Notes: generated by a model not told the origin, from the letters alone. A stretch of 40,441 nt of DNA from Thermoplasmata archaeon (GCA_003551675.1 PUNG01000040.1:1-40441); one strand, 5' to 3'. Shown: positions 16,323 to 24,848, counted from the stretch's first letter. Numbers and translations are program-made.

Positions 16323-16940
16323 ATGAAAAAGATGGATACGAAAGCGATGATAGGTGCGGTGGTGGCAGTGATCGCGATAATGCTGTTAATTTTTTCTCTC
16401 GGCACGCCTTGGTACAATTTTACTTCGGAAGCTCCGTCAGATGATGGTGAGGTTGAGACGAGCATGGATTTTCATCTAAAGGAGATGGAAGTTACGGTAG
16501 ATGGAGAAAGCCATACCTATGATTATAATGAAGAGGGATTAAATGAGGTTGGATCTACATTTAGTACCACGGAGTTATTCATCATGGTCGCGATCGTGGG
16601 ATCCATACTTGGATTATTAGGATCTATTCTAGTAGGCATAGGTAAACTAAATCCAAAGATAGGTGCCGGTCTTGCCGTAATAGGGATCTTATTCGCCTTC
16701 TTGGCACCGATATATTTATGGTTGGACCTCCCCGACGCTTTCGAGGAGGACATGGACTGGGATGAAGTGGGTCCTAATCGTGGACCACTCTATTTCGCCG
16801 GAGGCGGTTCAGTCGGACAAGAAGAGAGAACATGGGGTCCCCGTATGGGCTGGATCTTACCACTTATAGTAGGGATATTGGATATAGTGGTTCTCAGGCT
16901 CACCTTAGCATCTAATACATCTTATTCTAAAACCCCCTAG
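16323..16940 (+). CDS. Four-helix membrane protein of unknown function
   Basis: 205 residues with about four transmembrane segments: residues 8-28 (MIGAVVAVIAIMLLIFSLGT), about 85-107, about 112-132 and about 172-192. A polar, acidic loop of about 55 residues lies between the first two (rich in Asp/Glu, with a PWYNF start), and a second loop with Trp and Gly lies between the last two. The topology recalls small tetraspan proteins common in Thermoplasmata-like archaea, with the loops outside the cell. No enzymatic motif is seen. It has its own promoter, so it is not clearly tied to its neighbours. ATG 16332 is an alternative start. Confidence 0.65.
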   Translation: MKKMDTKAMIGAVVAVIAIMLLIFSLGTPWYNFTSEAPSDDGEVETSMDFHLKEMEVTVDGESHTYDYNEEGLNEVGSTFSTTELFIMVAIVGSILGLLGSILVGIGKLNPKIGAGLAVIGILFAFLAPIYLWLDLPDAFEEDMDWDEVGPNRGPLYFAGGGSVGQEERTWGPRMGWILPLIVGILDIVVLRLTLASNTSYSKTP

Positions 16941-16991
16941 AAACCATCGAGAAAAAATAACAAGTTGGCAGGAAATGAGATCAAGACAATC

Positions 16992-17005
16992 CTTAAATAT
17001 ATAAG
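16992..17005 (+). promoter_or_regulatory. TATA box of nop10
   Basis: CTTAAATATATAAG centred about 38 bp before ATG 17037. The predicted start of transcription leaves a short leader carrying GAGGTGAT (17023-17030). Confidence 0.6.
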
Positions 17006-17036
17006 ACCCCCTTCTCATCTAAGAGGTGATTTTGAG

Positions 17037-17198
17037 ATGAAAAAAATCAGAAGATGTCCTTCATGTAACGGATACAGTCTCAAAAAAAGATGTGAAAGAT
17101 GTGACGAAAGGACTGTAAATCCCAAACCGCCTCATTACTCACCCGAAGATAAATACGGTGAGTATAGAAGGAAACAGATAGAAACTAAAAAAAGTTGA
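17037..17198 (+). CDS. nop10: H/ACA ribonucleoprotein subunit Nop10
   Basis: 53 residues from ATG 17037, preceded by GAGGTGAT. A longer reading from 16965 would run through the promoter and is rejected. Nop10 is a small zinc-ribbon protein that binds the Cbf5 pseudouridine synthase in H/ACA guide-RNA particles. The N-terminal RRCPSCNGYSLKKRCERC gives the four-Cys ribbon. The following linear part, TVNPKPPHYSPEDKYGEYRR, contains the conserved PPxYSPxDKYGxYRR motif that wraps on Cbf5. It is followed two bases later by the PAC2 gene, a pairing common in archaea. Confidence 0.95.
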   Translation: MKKIRRCPSCNGYSLKKRCERCDERTVNPKPPHYSPEDKYGEYRRKQIETKKS

Positions 17199-17199
17199 T

Positions 17200-17988
17200 A
17201 TGGATGATAATATGGACGATATAATCATAGATTTCGTTGAAAAACCGAACCTGGAAGACGCACTACTTATCGAAGGATTACCCGGGGTAGGAAACGTGGG
17301 TAAGCTTGGAGTAGAGCACCTGATAGAAGAGATAGATGCGGAAAAGTGCGCAGATATATTTTCTCTTTACTTTCCGCCTCAAGTACTGGTGGATGATGAA
17401 GGTTTATCTCAATTAGTCAACAATCAGCTCTATTTCAAGAAAGATGTAGGTGAAAACCACACCGATCTCCTACTGCTCACAGGGGATTACCAAGGTATGA
17501 CACCCCAGGGACAGTATCAATTGACCGACAAGATGCTGTCCGTGGCCAAAGAGATGGGGGTTAAAGAATTGGTCTCACTGGGCGGCTACAGTAGAGGAGA
17601 GATGATCGATGAACCCAAAGTCTTAGGTGCTGCAACGACACACGAAAAAGTCCAAGAGATGAAAGAATTGGAGGTGGAATTTTCAAAAGAGCATCCTGCC
17701 TCAGGGATCGTAGGCGCTAGCGGTCTTTTACTAGGATTAGGAGAAAAGATATACGATATAAGCGGAGTATGCCTTATGGGAGAGACCTCTGGCTACTTCG
17801 TGGATCCTGCGGCGGCTAGAGCGGTGCTGAAAAAACTCATGCGGTATATAGGGACTGAGATAAGATATGATAAATTGGATGAAAAGGCTGAGGAAGTCGA
17901 AGAGCTGACCAACAAGGTCAAAGAGATGGATATGGCCGGACTTCAGCAGCAGGAGAGCGGAAAAGAAGATCTGAGCTATATAGGTTGA
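17200..17988 (+). CDS. PAC2-family proteasome assembly chaperone
   Basis: 262 residues. Matches the archaeal PAC2 family (COG2047, related to eukaryotic proteasome-assembling chaperone 2). Conserved stretches visible are LIEGLPGVGNVGKLGVEHLI near residue 22, SLYFPPQVLVDDEG, LLLTGDYQGMTPQGQYQL, LGGYSRG and the GASGLLLGLG loop, followed by a C-terminal helix and coiled segment rich in Glu/Lys. The GVGNVGK stretch is a family signature, not a P-loop. Role in archaeal 20S proteasome assembly is presumed from family. The gene is 1 base downstream of nop10, whose promoter it shares. An alternative start at the second Met is possible. Confidence 0.9.
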   Translation: MDDNMDDIIIDFVEKPNLEDALLIEGLPGVGNVGKLGVEHLIEEIDAEKCADIFSLYFPPQVLVDDEGLSQLVNNQLYFKKDVGENHTDLLLLTGDYQGMTPQGQYQLTDKMLSVAKEMGVKELVSLGGYSRGEMIDEPKVLGAATTHEKVQEMKELEVEFSKEHPASGIVGASGLLLGLGEKIYDISGVCLMGETSGYFVDPAAARAVLKKLMRYIGTEIRYDKLDEKAEEVEELTNKVKEMDMAGLQQQESGKEDLSYIG

Positions 17989-18018
17989 TCCTCAAGTCGC
18001 TTTAATCGAGTGGTGTAT

Positions 18019-18765
18019 ATGGACGAAGACAAGAAGATAAAGTTATACCTTAAAGGATACGAAGAGGGGCAAAAAGACGCTTGGTCAGACATAAATAGTC
18101 TGATATCTAGGTACGACGGATGGGAGCTTAAAAGTAGAGTAGAGAGTAGGATAGGCACACTTTACCAGGAATTAGAAACTAAGAGAGAAGAATTGAAAGA
18201 AAATACTGGCGAATTGGATTTAGGTTCAAAAGAGGGCCATGGGGATGAACTTACATCCGGCGAGATCCTTTGGAAACCCGGCGATTCGTACCTATTCGTA
18301 GAAGATAAACCCAGTGAAGCCGTAGATGTATTGGAATTAGTAATAGAATCTAACATACCTATAATGTTTATCACCCGTCTTTCTCCCGATAAAATTTTAA
18401 ATCGTATCAGCGACTCTTCGTCTCTGAATAAAAATAGCGTTATGATCATACTGTCTAGCAGAAAAAAGAGTGATGATAATCTAGATGGTATCAAGGTAAA
18501 GAGGATCCATCCTTCAAATCTCACAAACCTGTCCAATGAGATAGGAGCCTTCTTAAAAAAACATGATCATTCAGTGATCTTACTTTCAAGTATTTCTCTT
18601 CTCAGCAATTATAAAGAACCTGAAAAAGTACTCAGCTTCCTGCATTGGACACAGGACGAGGTGAGGGAAAATAAAGCTTGTCTCGTGTGTTCGATATCAG
18701 AAAACAGTGTGAAATCAAAATTTTTAGGAAAAGTTAAAAGTGGATTCGACCTTACCTTTGGTTGA
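18019..18765 (+). CDS. DUF835 domain protein
   Basis: 248 residues from ATG 18019; GTG codons at 18010 and 18013 are alternatives. The first 75 residues are charged and helical, probably a short coiled coil. The remainder fits DUF835, a domain frequent in Thermococcales and Thermoplasmata-type genomes: SYLFVEDKPSEAVDVLELVI, IPIMFITRLSPDKIL, NSVMIILSSR, SVILLSSISLLSNYKEPEKV and the LSFLHWTQDEVRENKACLVC stretch. The fold is thought to be P-loop-like but no Walker A is present. Its role is unknown; the family often appears beside signalling proteins. It lies 30 bases after the PAC2 gene and just before the DHH gene, so these are probably co-transcribed. Confidence 0.75.
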   Translation: MDEDKKIKLYLKGYEEGQKDAWSDINSLISRYDGWELKSRVESRIGTLYQELETKREELKENTGELDLGSKEGHGDELTSGEILWKPGDSYLFVEDKPSEAVDVLELVIESNIPIMFITRLSPDKILNRISDSSSLNKNSVMIILSSRKKSDDNLDGIKVKRIHPSNLTNLSNEIGAFLKKHDHSVILLSSISLLSNYKEPEKVLSFLHWTQDEVRENKACLVCSISENSVKSKFLGKVKSGFDLTFG

Positions 18766-18782
18766 TAAAGGAAGTCAATATC

Positions 18783-20126
18783 ATGTACGTATTTTACGGA
18801 GAAAAAGAGGTCATAGACAAGACCAAAGAGGCCGTAGAAAAAAGAGCTGTCGATGAGATCAGATGCTTTACTTATCAAAAAGGCAAAGAAAAAAATCTAC
18901 TCGACTTCGTTAAAAAGAATGAACATAAGATTGAGATCATCGCCTATTTGACTTTGAACGAAAAGGAACTGATATACCTTTCAGAAGAGGTGAATAACAT
19001 AAGTTCCGATATATATCAAATCGCTCTCGTTAACGATACCAAGGATATGGAAAAGGATCATGCGTTGAAAGGCGTGGTTAAAAAAGATCAAGAGATATTA
19101 AACACCCTTTTTAAAAAAATAGACACACATATTTTGAAAAATAAGAGTGAAAAATTAAAAAAAGCAGTATGTTCCACCCAAGGAAATATAGCCATCTTTA
19201 TCCATGACAATCCTGATCCTGATGCTATAGCTTCTGCGGTGGCTTTTGAAGAGATATGCGACGCGGAAAAAATTGAATCCACGATATTTTTTGGAGGATC
19301 TATAGGACATCCTGCCAACGAGATATTCTTAGAAAATACTGGTTTTGACGTAAAAAATATAGATGAAGATTCAGTGTCGAAGATAGTCGATGAATACCAA
19401 AAGATCGTGTTCATAGATTTCGCCCAACCGGGGTCCAACAACATACTACCAAAAAATATGGAACCAGACATCGTGATCGATCACCATTACACCAATAAAG
19501 AGTGCGGAGCAAAAGAATTTCAAGAGATAAGGAACGACGTGGGTGCGACCTCGACACTCATGACCAAACATCTACAGAACCTAGAAATATCAATAAGTCC
19601 TCTATTGGCTTCCGCTCTATTGGTGGGTATAAAAACGGATACCCATGATTACACAAAAAACATATCCACCGCAGATTACAAAGCCATATCCTATCTTTCT
19701 TCTCTAGCGGACAAAGACATACTAGACATATTAAAAGAACCATCCTTGTATCCGGAGACCATGAAATCCATGGGTATAGCCATCAACAACAGAAAGATAG
19801 AAGATACCGTTCTCACCGCCTTTTCAGGTGAGTTAGACCATAGAGATGATCTTCCTCAGATAGCGGATTTCCTACTGAGAGAAAGAGATATCCTCACTGT
19901 TTTAGTCTACGGCATAATAGACGATAAAATACATATGTCGGCTAGAAGTAAAGATTTGCTGACACATGTAGGTAAAGTGATGAAAAATGCATACTCTGAT
20001 ATAGGGGAAGGTGGAGGACACACACACGCGGCCGGAGGACGTGTACCTCTAGACGAATTCAAAGATAAAAAGGATGCCATCGAAAAAATAGAGAAACGTT
20101 TTAAAGACGAGGTGTTCAAAAAATGA
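18783..20126 (+). CDS. DHH-family phosphoesterase (RecJ/NrnA-like)
   Basis: 447 residues from ATG 18783, preceded by AAGGAAG. An upstream TTG at 18762 would overlap the DUF835 stop. The N-terminal 130 residues have no recognised domain and may be a degenerate sensing domain. The DHH catalytic domain follows with FIHDNPDPDAIASAVAFE (about 140-157), IVFIDFAQPG, VIDHHYTN (about 230) and GIKTDTHDYTK. The C-terminal DHHA1 domain carries the GEGGGHTHAAGGRV motif near 408. Family members cleave nano-RNA, pAp or cyclic dinucleotides with Mn; the substrate here cannot be told from sequence. The stop overlaps the ATG of the M50 protease gene, so the two are translationally coupled. Confidence 0.9.
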   Translation: MYVFYGEKEVIDKTKEAVEKRAVDEIRCFTYQKGKEKNLLDFVKKNEHKIEIIAYLTLNEKELIYLSEEVNNISSDIYQIALVNDTKDMEKDHALKGVVKKDQEILNTLFKKIDTHILKNKSEKLKKAVCSTQGNIAIFIHDNPDPDAIASAVAFEEICDAEKIESTIFFGGSIGHPANEIFLENTGFDVKNIDEDSVSKIVDEYQKIVFIDFAQPGSNNILPKNMEPDIVIDHHYTNKECGAKEFQEIRNDVGATSTLMTKHLQNLEISISPLLASALLVGIKTDTHDYTKNISTADYKAISYLSSLADKDILDILKEPSLYPETMKSMGIAINNRKIEDTVLTAFSGELDHRDDLPQIADFLLRERDILTVLVYGIIDDKIHMSARSKDLLTHVGKVMKNAYSDIGEGGGHTHAAGGRVPLDEFKDKKDAIEKIEKRFKDEVFKK

Positions 20127-20779
20127 GACAAGGTTATACTCAGATAGACTTTCGAACAAAAAAAGGTTTGAGCGATGTCGAAAAAAGGCACCTACTGATA
20201 GCACTAGGAGTACTTACCTTAGCCTTTGCTATAAGCTTCTCCGGAGGCACTGCCGGCATCTTTTCAGGATATTTTCCCGTATTCCTTTTGATCTCTTTCA
20301 TATCCGTTGGAACCGCATTTTTGTTTCACGAATTAGCACACCGTAAAATGGCTAGAGTATACGGATGCTGGGCCGAATTCAGGATGTGGCGATGGGGGCT
20401 GATGTTGGCACTGCTTTTTAGTCTATTCGGGTTCGTTTTCGCCGCCCCGGGCGCGGTGATGATCAGGGGATATATAACTAGAGAACAGAACGGTAAGATC
20501 AGCGCCGTCGGACCTGCAACGAATTGGGTAGTCGGTGCAGGTTTTTTGATCGGGGCTTATTTCACTTTGATAGCCGGATTAGATTTTTTATCTTTCATAC
20601 TAGCTTTCGTTGCGTTCGTTAACTTGTTCATCGGTGGATTCAATTTATTACCACTGGGACCATTAGACGGTAGAAAAATATTTGCTTGGAGTGTGATGAA
20701 TTATGCTATCCTGGTGGCGCTGATAGTGGGCACCTTAGCCGCTGGTTACTTACTCGGACCCTTTAGAGGGTTCTTATGA
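20123..20779 (+). CDS. Site-2-type intramembrane zinc metalloprotease (M50 family)
   Basis: 218 residues, a compact polytopic protein with about six hydrophobic segments starting at residue 24. The zinc motif HELAH lies at 69-73 within a membrane segment (FLFHELAHRKMARVYG). The second metal-binding motif is NLLPLGPLDGRKIF (D182), equivalent to NPDG-type motifs of S2P enzymes. GPATNWVVGAG matches the conserved helix between them. No PDZ or CBS domain is present, so it is a minimal form. M50 enzymes cut transmembrane helices of membrane-bound regulators. The substrate is unknown. Coupling to the DHH gene by a 4-base overlap is clear. Confidence 0.9.
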   Translation: MRQGYTQIDFRTKKGLSDVEKRHLLIALGVLTLAFAISFSGGTAGIFSGYFPVFLLISFISVGTAFLFHELAHRKMARVYGCWAEFRMWRWGLMLALLFSLFGFVFAAPGAVMIRGYITREQNGKISAVGPATNWVVGAGFLIGAYFTLIAGLDFLSFILAFVAFVNLFIGGFNLLPLGPLDGRKIFAWSVMNYAILVALIVGTLAAGYLLGPFRGFL

Positions 20780-20784
20780 GCTAG

Positions 20785-21402
20785 TCATCTTCTAGCTCTA
20801 GCCCAGCAGTATATGAACTCATGGCCGAACACTTTCTCTGGGCATATTTCACTCTTGAATACGTTGAATAAGTTAAGAGATTCTTTGATCTCATCTAGAG
20901 AGTAATAAGAGTAGTACCGCTCATTTTCATCGATAACGCTGGTTTCGAAACCTTCCTTTTTTCCCTCCTTAAAACTAAAACAGAATAATCCACCGGGTTC
21001 TACGATCCTGTAAATCTCTTTCTCAGCATGAGACAGCTCCGATTTCGGGAGGTTGATCAGCGAAGCGTTGGCCCAAGCCCCGTGAAACATATCGTCGGGA
21101 AATACTGTATCTCTGATGTCCTGATCAAGAAAGGCACATCGGGGATATTTTTTCCTCGCTAACGATATCATACCTTGAGAAAAATCGATGCCTACTACAT
21201 CGAAGTTTTTTTTTCTCATGTATTCCGTATCTCTACCATCGCCACAACCCAAATCGATGATCCTAGACTTTGGGTGGAGATGATCCAATGTCCTATCTAA
21301 CATCATTTTTTGAAAGTTCCTCTTTCCTTCTTTCATGGTCTTTTCACAATACTTCTCTGCTATCTCATCGTAGGCTCTCATGGTTTTTTCCGTGGGATCC
21401 AT
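20785..21402 (-). CDS. Class I SAM-dependent methyltransferase
   Basis: 205 residues. Rossmann methyltransferase with motif I IIDLGCGDGRDTEYM (about 48-62), the acidic end of strand 2 in VVGIDFSQGMISLA, motif II DQDIRDTVFPDDMFHGAWANASL and post-II EPGGLFCFSFKEG. It resembles small Methyltransf_11/25 enzymes whose substrates vary. It is the last gene of a minus-strand operon with a radical SAM enzyme and lipoate ligase, starting two bases after the radical SAM stop. A role linked to that pathway is possible but unproven. Its end converges with the M50 gene, six bases apart. Confidence 0.85.
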   Translation of the reverse strand: MDPTEKTMRAYDEIAEKYCEKTMKEGKRNFQKMMLDRTLDHLHPKSRIIDLGCGDGRDTEYMRKKNFDVVGIDFSQGMISLARKKYPRCAFLDQDIRDTVFPDDMFHGAWANASLINLPKSELSHAEKEIYRIVEPGGLFCFSFKEGKKEGFETSVIDENERYYSYYSLDEIKESLNLFNVFKSEICPEKVFGHEFIYCWARARR

Positions 21403-21404
21403 AT

Positions 21405-22331
21405 TTACGCCTCAACTCCTGTTACCTGTTCTTTTATTCTGCTTATCTCTTCCGGAGTAGGTTCTCGTGGGTAGTTTTTGTGTTCTTCTCCCGGAGAAGT
21501 GGTGTAGTACGGTCGGTTGCAGCCAGGGCAGCCTCTGGTTTGAAAAGCTTTCTTTTCATCAACGACTTCAAACACAGTTTCCGGATCATCTAGGATCAAG
21601 TGAAGAGCTTCTTCGACTTCATGATCTTGATCTAAAAGTGCAAGTAATAATTGGGCCCTGCGGTAGTAGATGATATCCACTTCGTCCTGGTTACGGCCCC
21701 TTGCTGTACCTTTAAAAGGAAACAGTGACACACTGGCACCGGCTCTCAAAGATCGTTTTATGGCTACAGCCAATTCTTCTAACGTTTCACCCAAACCCGC
21801 TATCAAGTGAGCCGTGACATTCCCGTCACCATAGATATCTACGGCCTTTCCCAAGTAGTTCCAAAATATGATGGGTTCATAGTTCCTTTTCTTCTCCTTT
21901 CTCAAACGGTCGGTGGCGGCATCTACGCCTATACCTACCCTATCGACAGGATCTTTCAGAGATTCTAGAGTTTTTTTGTCGAGTGGAGGCGTAGACAGAG
22001 AGACGGGTTTTTTCATATCACCTAAATTTTCAACTACGGATATCAATTTATCATCATAATCAGGAACATCTGGCGACTGTATACAGACCCGGGTAAGGTC
22101 GGATTCCTTTATCCTCTCTATCGTATCTTGTAGCTCCAAAAGAGGCCAAGACACCCTAGAAAGCCATCTCGGATCTCCTCTTGCCTGTGGACAAAAAGAG
22201 CATCCCCCTCTGCATCTTTCTCCGGGCAGCATCAGATAGGCGATAGTGGGTTCCTCTTCACTCTGTCCCTGCTTCAAACCAAGTTTTTGAGCGGTACCGT
22301 ATGATACCCTTATTTGCTCTTCGGTGCTCAC
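21405..22331 (-). CDS. Radical SAM enzyme, candidate archaeal lipoyl synthase subunit (LipS-type)
   Basis: 308 residues. The radical SAM cluster motif is CRGGCSFC (C40, C44, C47). A second Cys pair near the C-terminus (GCPGCNRPYYTTSPG, C268 and C271) is typical of the biotin-synthase-related group COG2516, where extra cysteines could hold an auxiliary iron-sulfur cluster. Its ATG overlaps the stop of the lipoate-protein ligase gene by four bases, so the two are coupled. In Thermococcus two such proteins, LipS1 and LipS2, together make lipoyl groups from octanoyl-protein. The gene pairing here supports that role, but only one LipS-like gene is seen, so a second should be elsewhere. Biotin-like or other sulfur insertion is the alternative. 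Confidence 0.75.
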   Translation of the reverse strand: MSTEEQIRVSYGTAQKLGLKQGQSEEEPTIAYLMLPGERCRGGCSFCPQARGDPRWLSRVSWPLLELQDTIERIKESDLTRVCIQSPDVPDYDDKLISVVENLGDMKKPVSLSTPPLDKKTLESLKDPVDRVGIGVDAATDRLRKEKKRNYEPIIFWNYLGKAVDIYGDGNVTAHLIAGLGETLEELAVAIKRSLRAGASVSLFPFKGTARGRNQDEVDIIYYRRAQLLLALLDQDHEVEEALHLILDDPETVFEVVDEKKAFQTRGCPGCNRPYYTTSPGEEHKNYPREPTPEEISRIKEQVTGVEA

Positions 22332-23092
22332 TGTGAGTCCAGCTCCCTTCTGTAAGTCCAGTCCCGAGAACCGTATTTTTTTTCTAGTTCAGAGGCTAGT
22401 TCTTTTTCCTTTTCACTCAGACCCTGTTCTTCGACTTCCGTTCCCAAGTGCTTTTCATACTCTTTTTTCATCATGCTTATCAGTTCATCCGGGTCCGGTT
22501 TTTCGCCGATCTCCTTCTCTACAGTGGTCACAAGGTCTAAAAATGATCCAGCGCCTTTCTTCTTCAGCTTTTCTTCATCCAATCTTAGGATCGTCGACAA
22601 TTTTTCTAGATCCGTTGCATACATCAAAGTTCCGTGCTGAAGCATACCCTTTTTTCCCCTCCTTTGAGCGCTTCCTGAGATCTTTTTCTTCCCTACTAGA
22701 ATATCGTTATAAGGCTTGAATTTAGCATCTAATCCCATCCTTTTCAAAGTATTTATTATGGGCTGCAGATTTTCTTCAAAACTTTCTTCTATGTTTCCGT
22801 GCTTTTTCTCGGTGACCATAGAATAGGTTATCTCCCCTTCATAATCGTGGAAAACGGTACCCCCTCCCGTTATCCTTCTCACAAAAGGTATATTCTCACT
22901 TTTACACACGTCTACATTGATGGTATCTTCAAGGGACTGGGTGTATCCCAATGTTATGGCCGAGGGTTTGAAACGGAAGAACCTAAACATAGGTTCACTT
23001 CCATCTTCATCATAGCATCTGAGCAGTGATTCGTCTATCGCCATCTGTCTTTCTGCGTCGGCTTCTATCATAGGTATATATCTTACATTCAT
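22328..23092 (-). CDS. lplA: Lipoate-protein ligase A family protein
   Basis: 254 residues. Shows the biotin/lipoate transferase fold signatures: FFRFKPSAITLGYTQ, the lipoate-binding RRITGGGTVFHD (72-83), YNDILVGKKKISGSAQRR with K137 as the likely catalytic Lys, and HGTLMYATDLEKL. The end SRDWTYRRE matches the ...eWn.. ending of the family's large domain. It attaches lipoate or octanoate to E2 or GcvH carrier proteins. The separate C-terminal accessory domain of bacterial LplA is not evident, so a partner LplB-type protein may be needed. A TATA-like CGATTATAATTT precedes the ATG (on the minus strand, about 25 bp). Confidence 0.9.
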   Translation of the reverse strand: MNVRYIPMIEADAERQMAIDESLLRCYDEDGSEPMFRFFRFKPSAITLGYTQSLEDTINVDVCKSENIPFVRRITGGGTVFHDYEGEITYSMVTEKKHGNIEESFEENLQPIINTLKRMGLDAKFKPYNDILVGKKKISGSAQRRGKKGMLQHGTLMYATDLEKLSTILRLDEEKLKKKGAGSFLDLVTTVEKEIGEKPDPDELISMMKKEYEKHLGTEVEEQGLSEKEKELASELEKKYGSRDWTYRRELDSQ

Positions 23093-23111
23093 AGTCTATA
23101 AACTCCCTTTT

Positions 23112-23123
23112 CGATTATAATTT
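23112..23123 (-). promoter_or_regulatory. TATA box of the lipoate operon
   Basis: On the minus strand AAATTATAATCG, centred about 25 bp before ATG 23092. Confidence 0.5.
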
Positions 23124-23169
23124 TTTCTTTTTTTTGATCCTTGTCTATGAGTACAGTATGCTGAGAAAA

Positions 23170-23718
23170 TTACGAGAGTAGTCCGGCTTTTTTTAGTTCT
23201 TCTTTTATCTTTTCGACACCGTCTTCCAGCTGCTCCTCATTTTTTCCACCGGTACAGACCATCCTACCGGACCCGAATAGTAAAAGAACAACCGGTGATT
23301 CGTCCAAACGATAGACCAAACCGGGGAACTGTTCAGGTTCATATTCTACCCTTTCCAATCCAAGAGTGATGGCTACAGAGTTCAGATTCAGCTCTGTCTT
23401 TAATTCATAAGAAGCTACTATATTTTGTATTTTTGCTACTACTTCGTCCGCTGTTTCTATGCCTCCTTCATCTAAGAGTCTCTTTATTTTGTCTACACTC
23501 TTCTGGGGCTCGTCGAGAGTCACTCCTCCCGTACAAACCATCTTTCCACTGGAAAAGAGCAGGAGAGAAGTGTTGGGGTCTTTCATCTTGTAGATCAAAC
23601 CAGGAAATTTATCTGGATCGTACTCTGAACCCTCTAGTGCTTCATGAACTTCCCATAGGTCTAATTCTTTTCCAATGGAGGATGAAGCTACCACGTTTTC
23701 GATTGTAAGTCCTTCCAT
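23170..23718 (-). CDS. tbp: TATA-box-binding protein
   Basis: 182 residues forming the two direct repeats of archaeal TBP. Repeat 1 has IENVVASSSIGKELDLWEV, FPGLIYKMKDPNTSLLLFSS and GKMVCTGG; repeat 2 has IQNIVASYELKTELNLNSVA, FPGLVYRLDESPVVLLLFGS and GRMVCTGG. The paired F-P-G-L and S-G-x-M-V-C-T-G-G elements hold the DNA-intercalating phenylalanines. It recruits TFB and RNA polymerase to the TATA boxes described in this window. It has its own TATA box about 27 bp upstream and an AAGTGATG element just before the ATG. This is the clearest single marker that the DNA is archaeal. Confidence 0.97.
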   Translation of the reverse strand: MEGLTIENVVASSSIGKELDLWEVHEALEGSEYDPDKFPGLIYKMKDPNTSLLLFSSGKMVCTGGVTLDEPQKSVDKIKRLLDEGGIETADEVVAKIQNIVASYELKTELNLNSVAITLGLERVEYEPEQFPGLVYRLDESPVVLLLFGSGRMVCTGGKNEEQLEDGVEKIKEELKKAGLLS

Positions 23719-23740
23719 AAATCATCACTTGATTCTCACA

Positions 23741-23750
23741 AAATATAAAC
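23741..23750 (-). promoter_or_regulatory. TATA box of tbp
   Basis: On the minus strand GTTTATATTT, centred about 27 bp before ATG 23718. Confidence 0.6.
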
Positions 23751-23844
23751 CACTATTTAAAGGCAAGGGTTAATATCTTAAAAAAAGAATCCCATCGACT
23801 CATGTGCTTTAAAAAAATCTGCTGTGTTCCATATGATATAGACT

Positions 23845-24090
23845 TCACTTGTACTCCCTACAGTTATCGCAGTACCACCTGTCGTACTCTTCTATATGAC
23901 GTAATTGAGCATCACAATCAGGACATAGTGCTGGTGCCGATGGAGGTGGTGGAGGCGGTGGAAGATGTGGGGTTTGAGTGATCATAGGTGCTCTCATTCT
24001 GGATCTGTCCCTCTCGTGCCTCAAGATAAGGTATAAGATAACCACGATGGCTATCACCTCTAAACTCACCAAAGAGATACAACATACCAT
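23845..24090 (-). CDS. Small membrane-anchored zinc-ribbon protein
   Basis: 81 residues: an N-terminal transmembrane segment (about 4-23, ISLVSLEVIAIVVILYLILR), a proline run of seven near residues 44-50, and a C-terminal zinc ribbon with CPDC ... WYCDNC. The architecture (one helix, Pro-rich spacer, cytosolic zinc ribbon) is common among uncharacterised archaeal membrane proteins. An alternative overlapping frame from 24196 lacks protein-like features and is rejected. No longer start exists in this frame because a stop lies 15 bases upstream. Function unknown. Confidence 0.65.
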   Translation of the reverse strand: MVCCISLVSLEVIAIVVILYLILRHERDRSRMRAPMITQTPHLPPPPPPPSAPALCPDCDAQLRHIEEYDRWYCDNCREYK

Positions 24091-24196
24091 AGCTAAACAT
24101 CCTTACTTTCATCGATCCTAAGCCCTCACACGTCTCTCTTGAGCATGGGTATGGTGGTAAATATATCTTTTTGATTGTTCTGATATAAACCGTCAA

Positions 24197-24847
24197 TTAG
24201 GGAACGCCTAGAGAAGGAGGGATAGGGTACACTATGGTGGTATCCTCCTCGAGAAAAGCGGTTCTTTCGATCACGATGAACTCCATGGACCTAGTGATGG
24301 GTATGGGGGATAGATAAGAATAAGTGATAAGTATCCGTTCATGTTCACTCGATGTTGCCCTTAATTGATAAAAGGTAATTCTACCGGGTATACGACTCAT
24401 ATCTTCAATATCGATCTGTTCTCGAATATCGTCTAGATACCAATCGGTACCAGAGTCCTCTAGGGATTCGATGACTCCGTCTATATCGGAACTAGGACCT
24501 ATTTTTTCTCCCACTCGATCTATGTATGCGGGAAATCTTGTCTCCCAGGAAGCATAAGAACGATGCCTACGTATAGAAATATCCTGCAAACCATGAGAAG
24601 CAAAATTCAAAACAGGCATGGAAACCAAAAGTAGGACTATGAGTAAAACCTGTAGATTTCTTAGATCTTTACTGTTCTTCTCGATCCTCGCTTGAGAACG
24701 ATCTGTCTGTCTGTCACTAAATATATTGAAGCCTTTGATAAAATCTTTCTTTTTCTTTATTTTAAATAGAATAAAAATTATCAGTCCGGGTATTATGCCA
24801 TAATACAACAAATAAATTGCTAGAAGTCTAAATATTTGGCCCTCCAT
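24197..24847 (-). CDS. Membrane protein of unknown function, co-operonic with a DppB permease
   Basis: 216 residues. Two hydrophobic segments near the N-terminus (about 6-30 and 66-84) are separated by a basic cytosolic stretch, followed by an approximately 130-residue soluble domain, probably outside the cell. That domain contains SWETRFPAYIDRVGEKIG and RITFYQLRATSSEHERILIT with no motif I can assign. It begins one base after the permease stop, so it is translated from the same message. It is not a DppC permease: the binding-protein-dependent transport signature and the later membrane helices are missing. It could be a truncated larger membrane protein. Confidence 0.55.
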   Translation of the reverse strand: MEGQIFRLLAIYLLYYGIIPGLIIFILFKIKKKKDFIKGFNIFSDRQTDRSQARIEKNSKDLRNLQVLLIVLLLVSMPVLNFASHGLQDISIRRHRSYASWETRFPAYIDRVGEKIGPSSDIDGVIESLEDSGTDWYLDDIREQIDIEDMSRIPGRITFYQLRATSSEHERILITYSYLSPIPITRSMEFIVIERTAFLEEDTTIVYPIPPSLGVP

Positions 24848-24848
24848 A

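Noticed and set aside
16965-17036. N-terminal extension of nop10
   Set aside because: It runs through the TATA box and leader; the ATG at 17037 has a ribbon-proximal start like other Nop10 proteins and GAGGTGAT upstream.
17281-17310. P-loop in the PAC2 protein (GLPGVGNVGK)
   Set aside because: The spacing does not match Walker A, and this stretch is a known family signature of PAC2 proteins.
23918-24196. 92-codon minus-strand frame over the small zinc-ribbon gene
   Set aside because: Overlaps the zinc-ribbon/transmembrane frame, which has clear protein features; this one does not.
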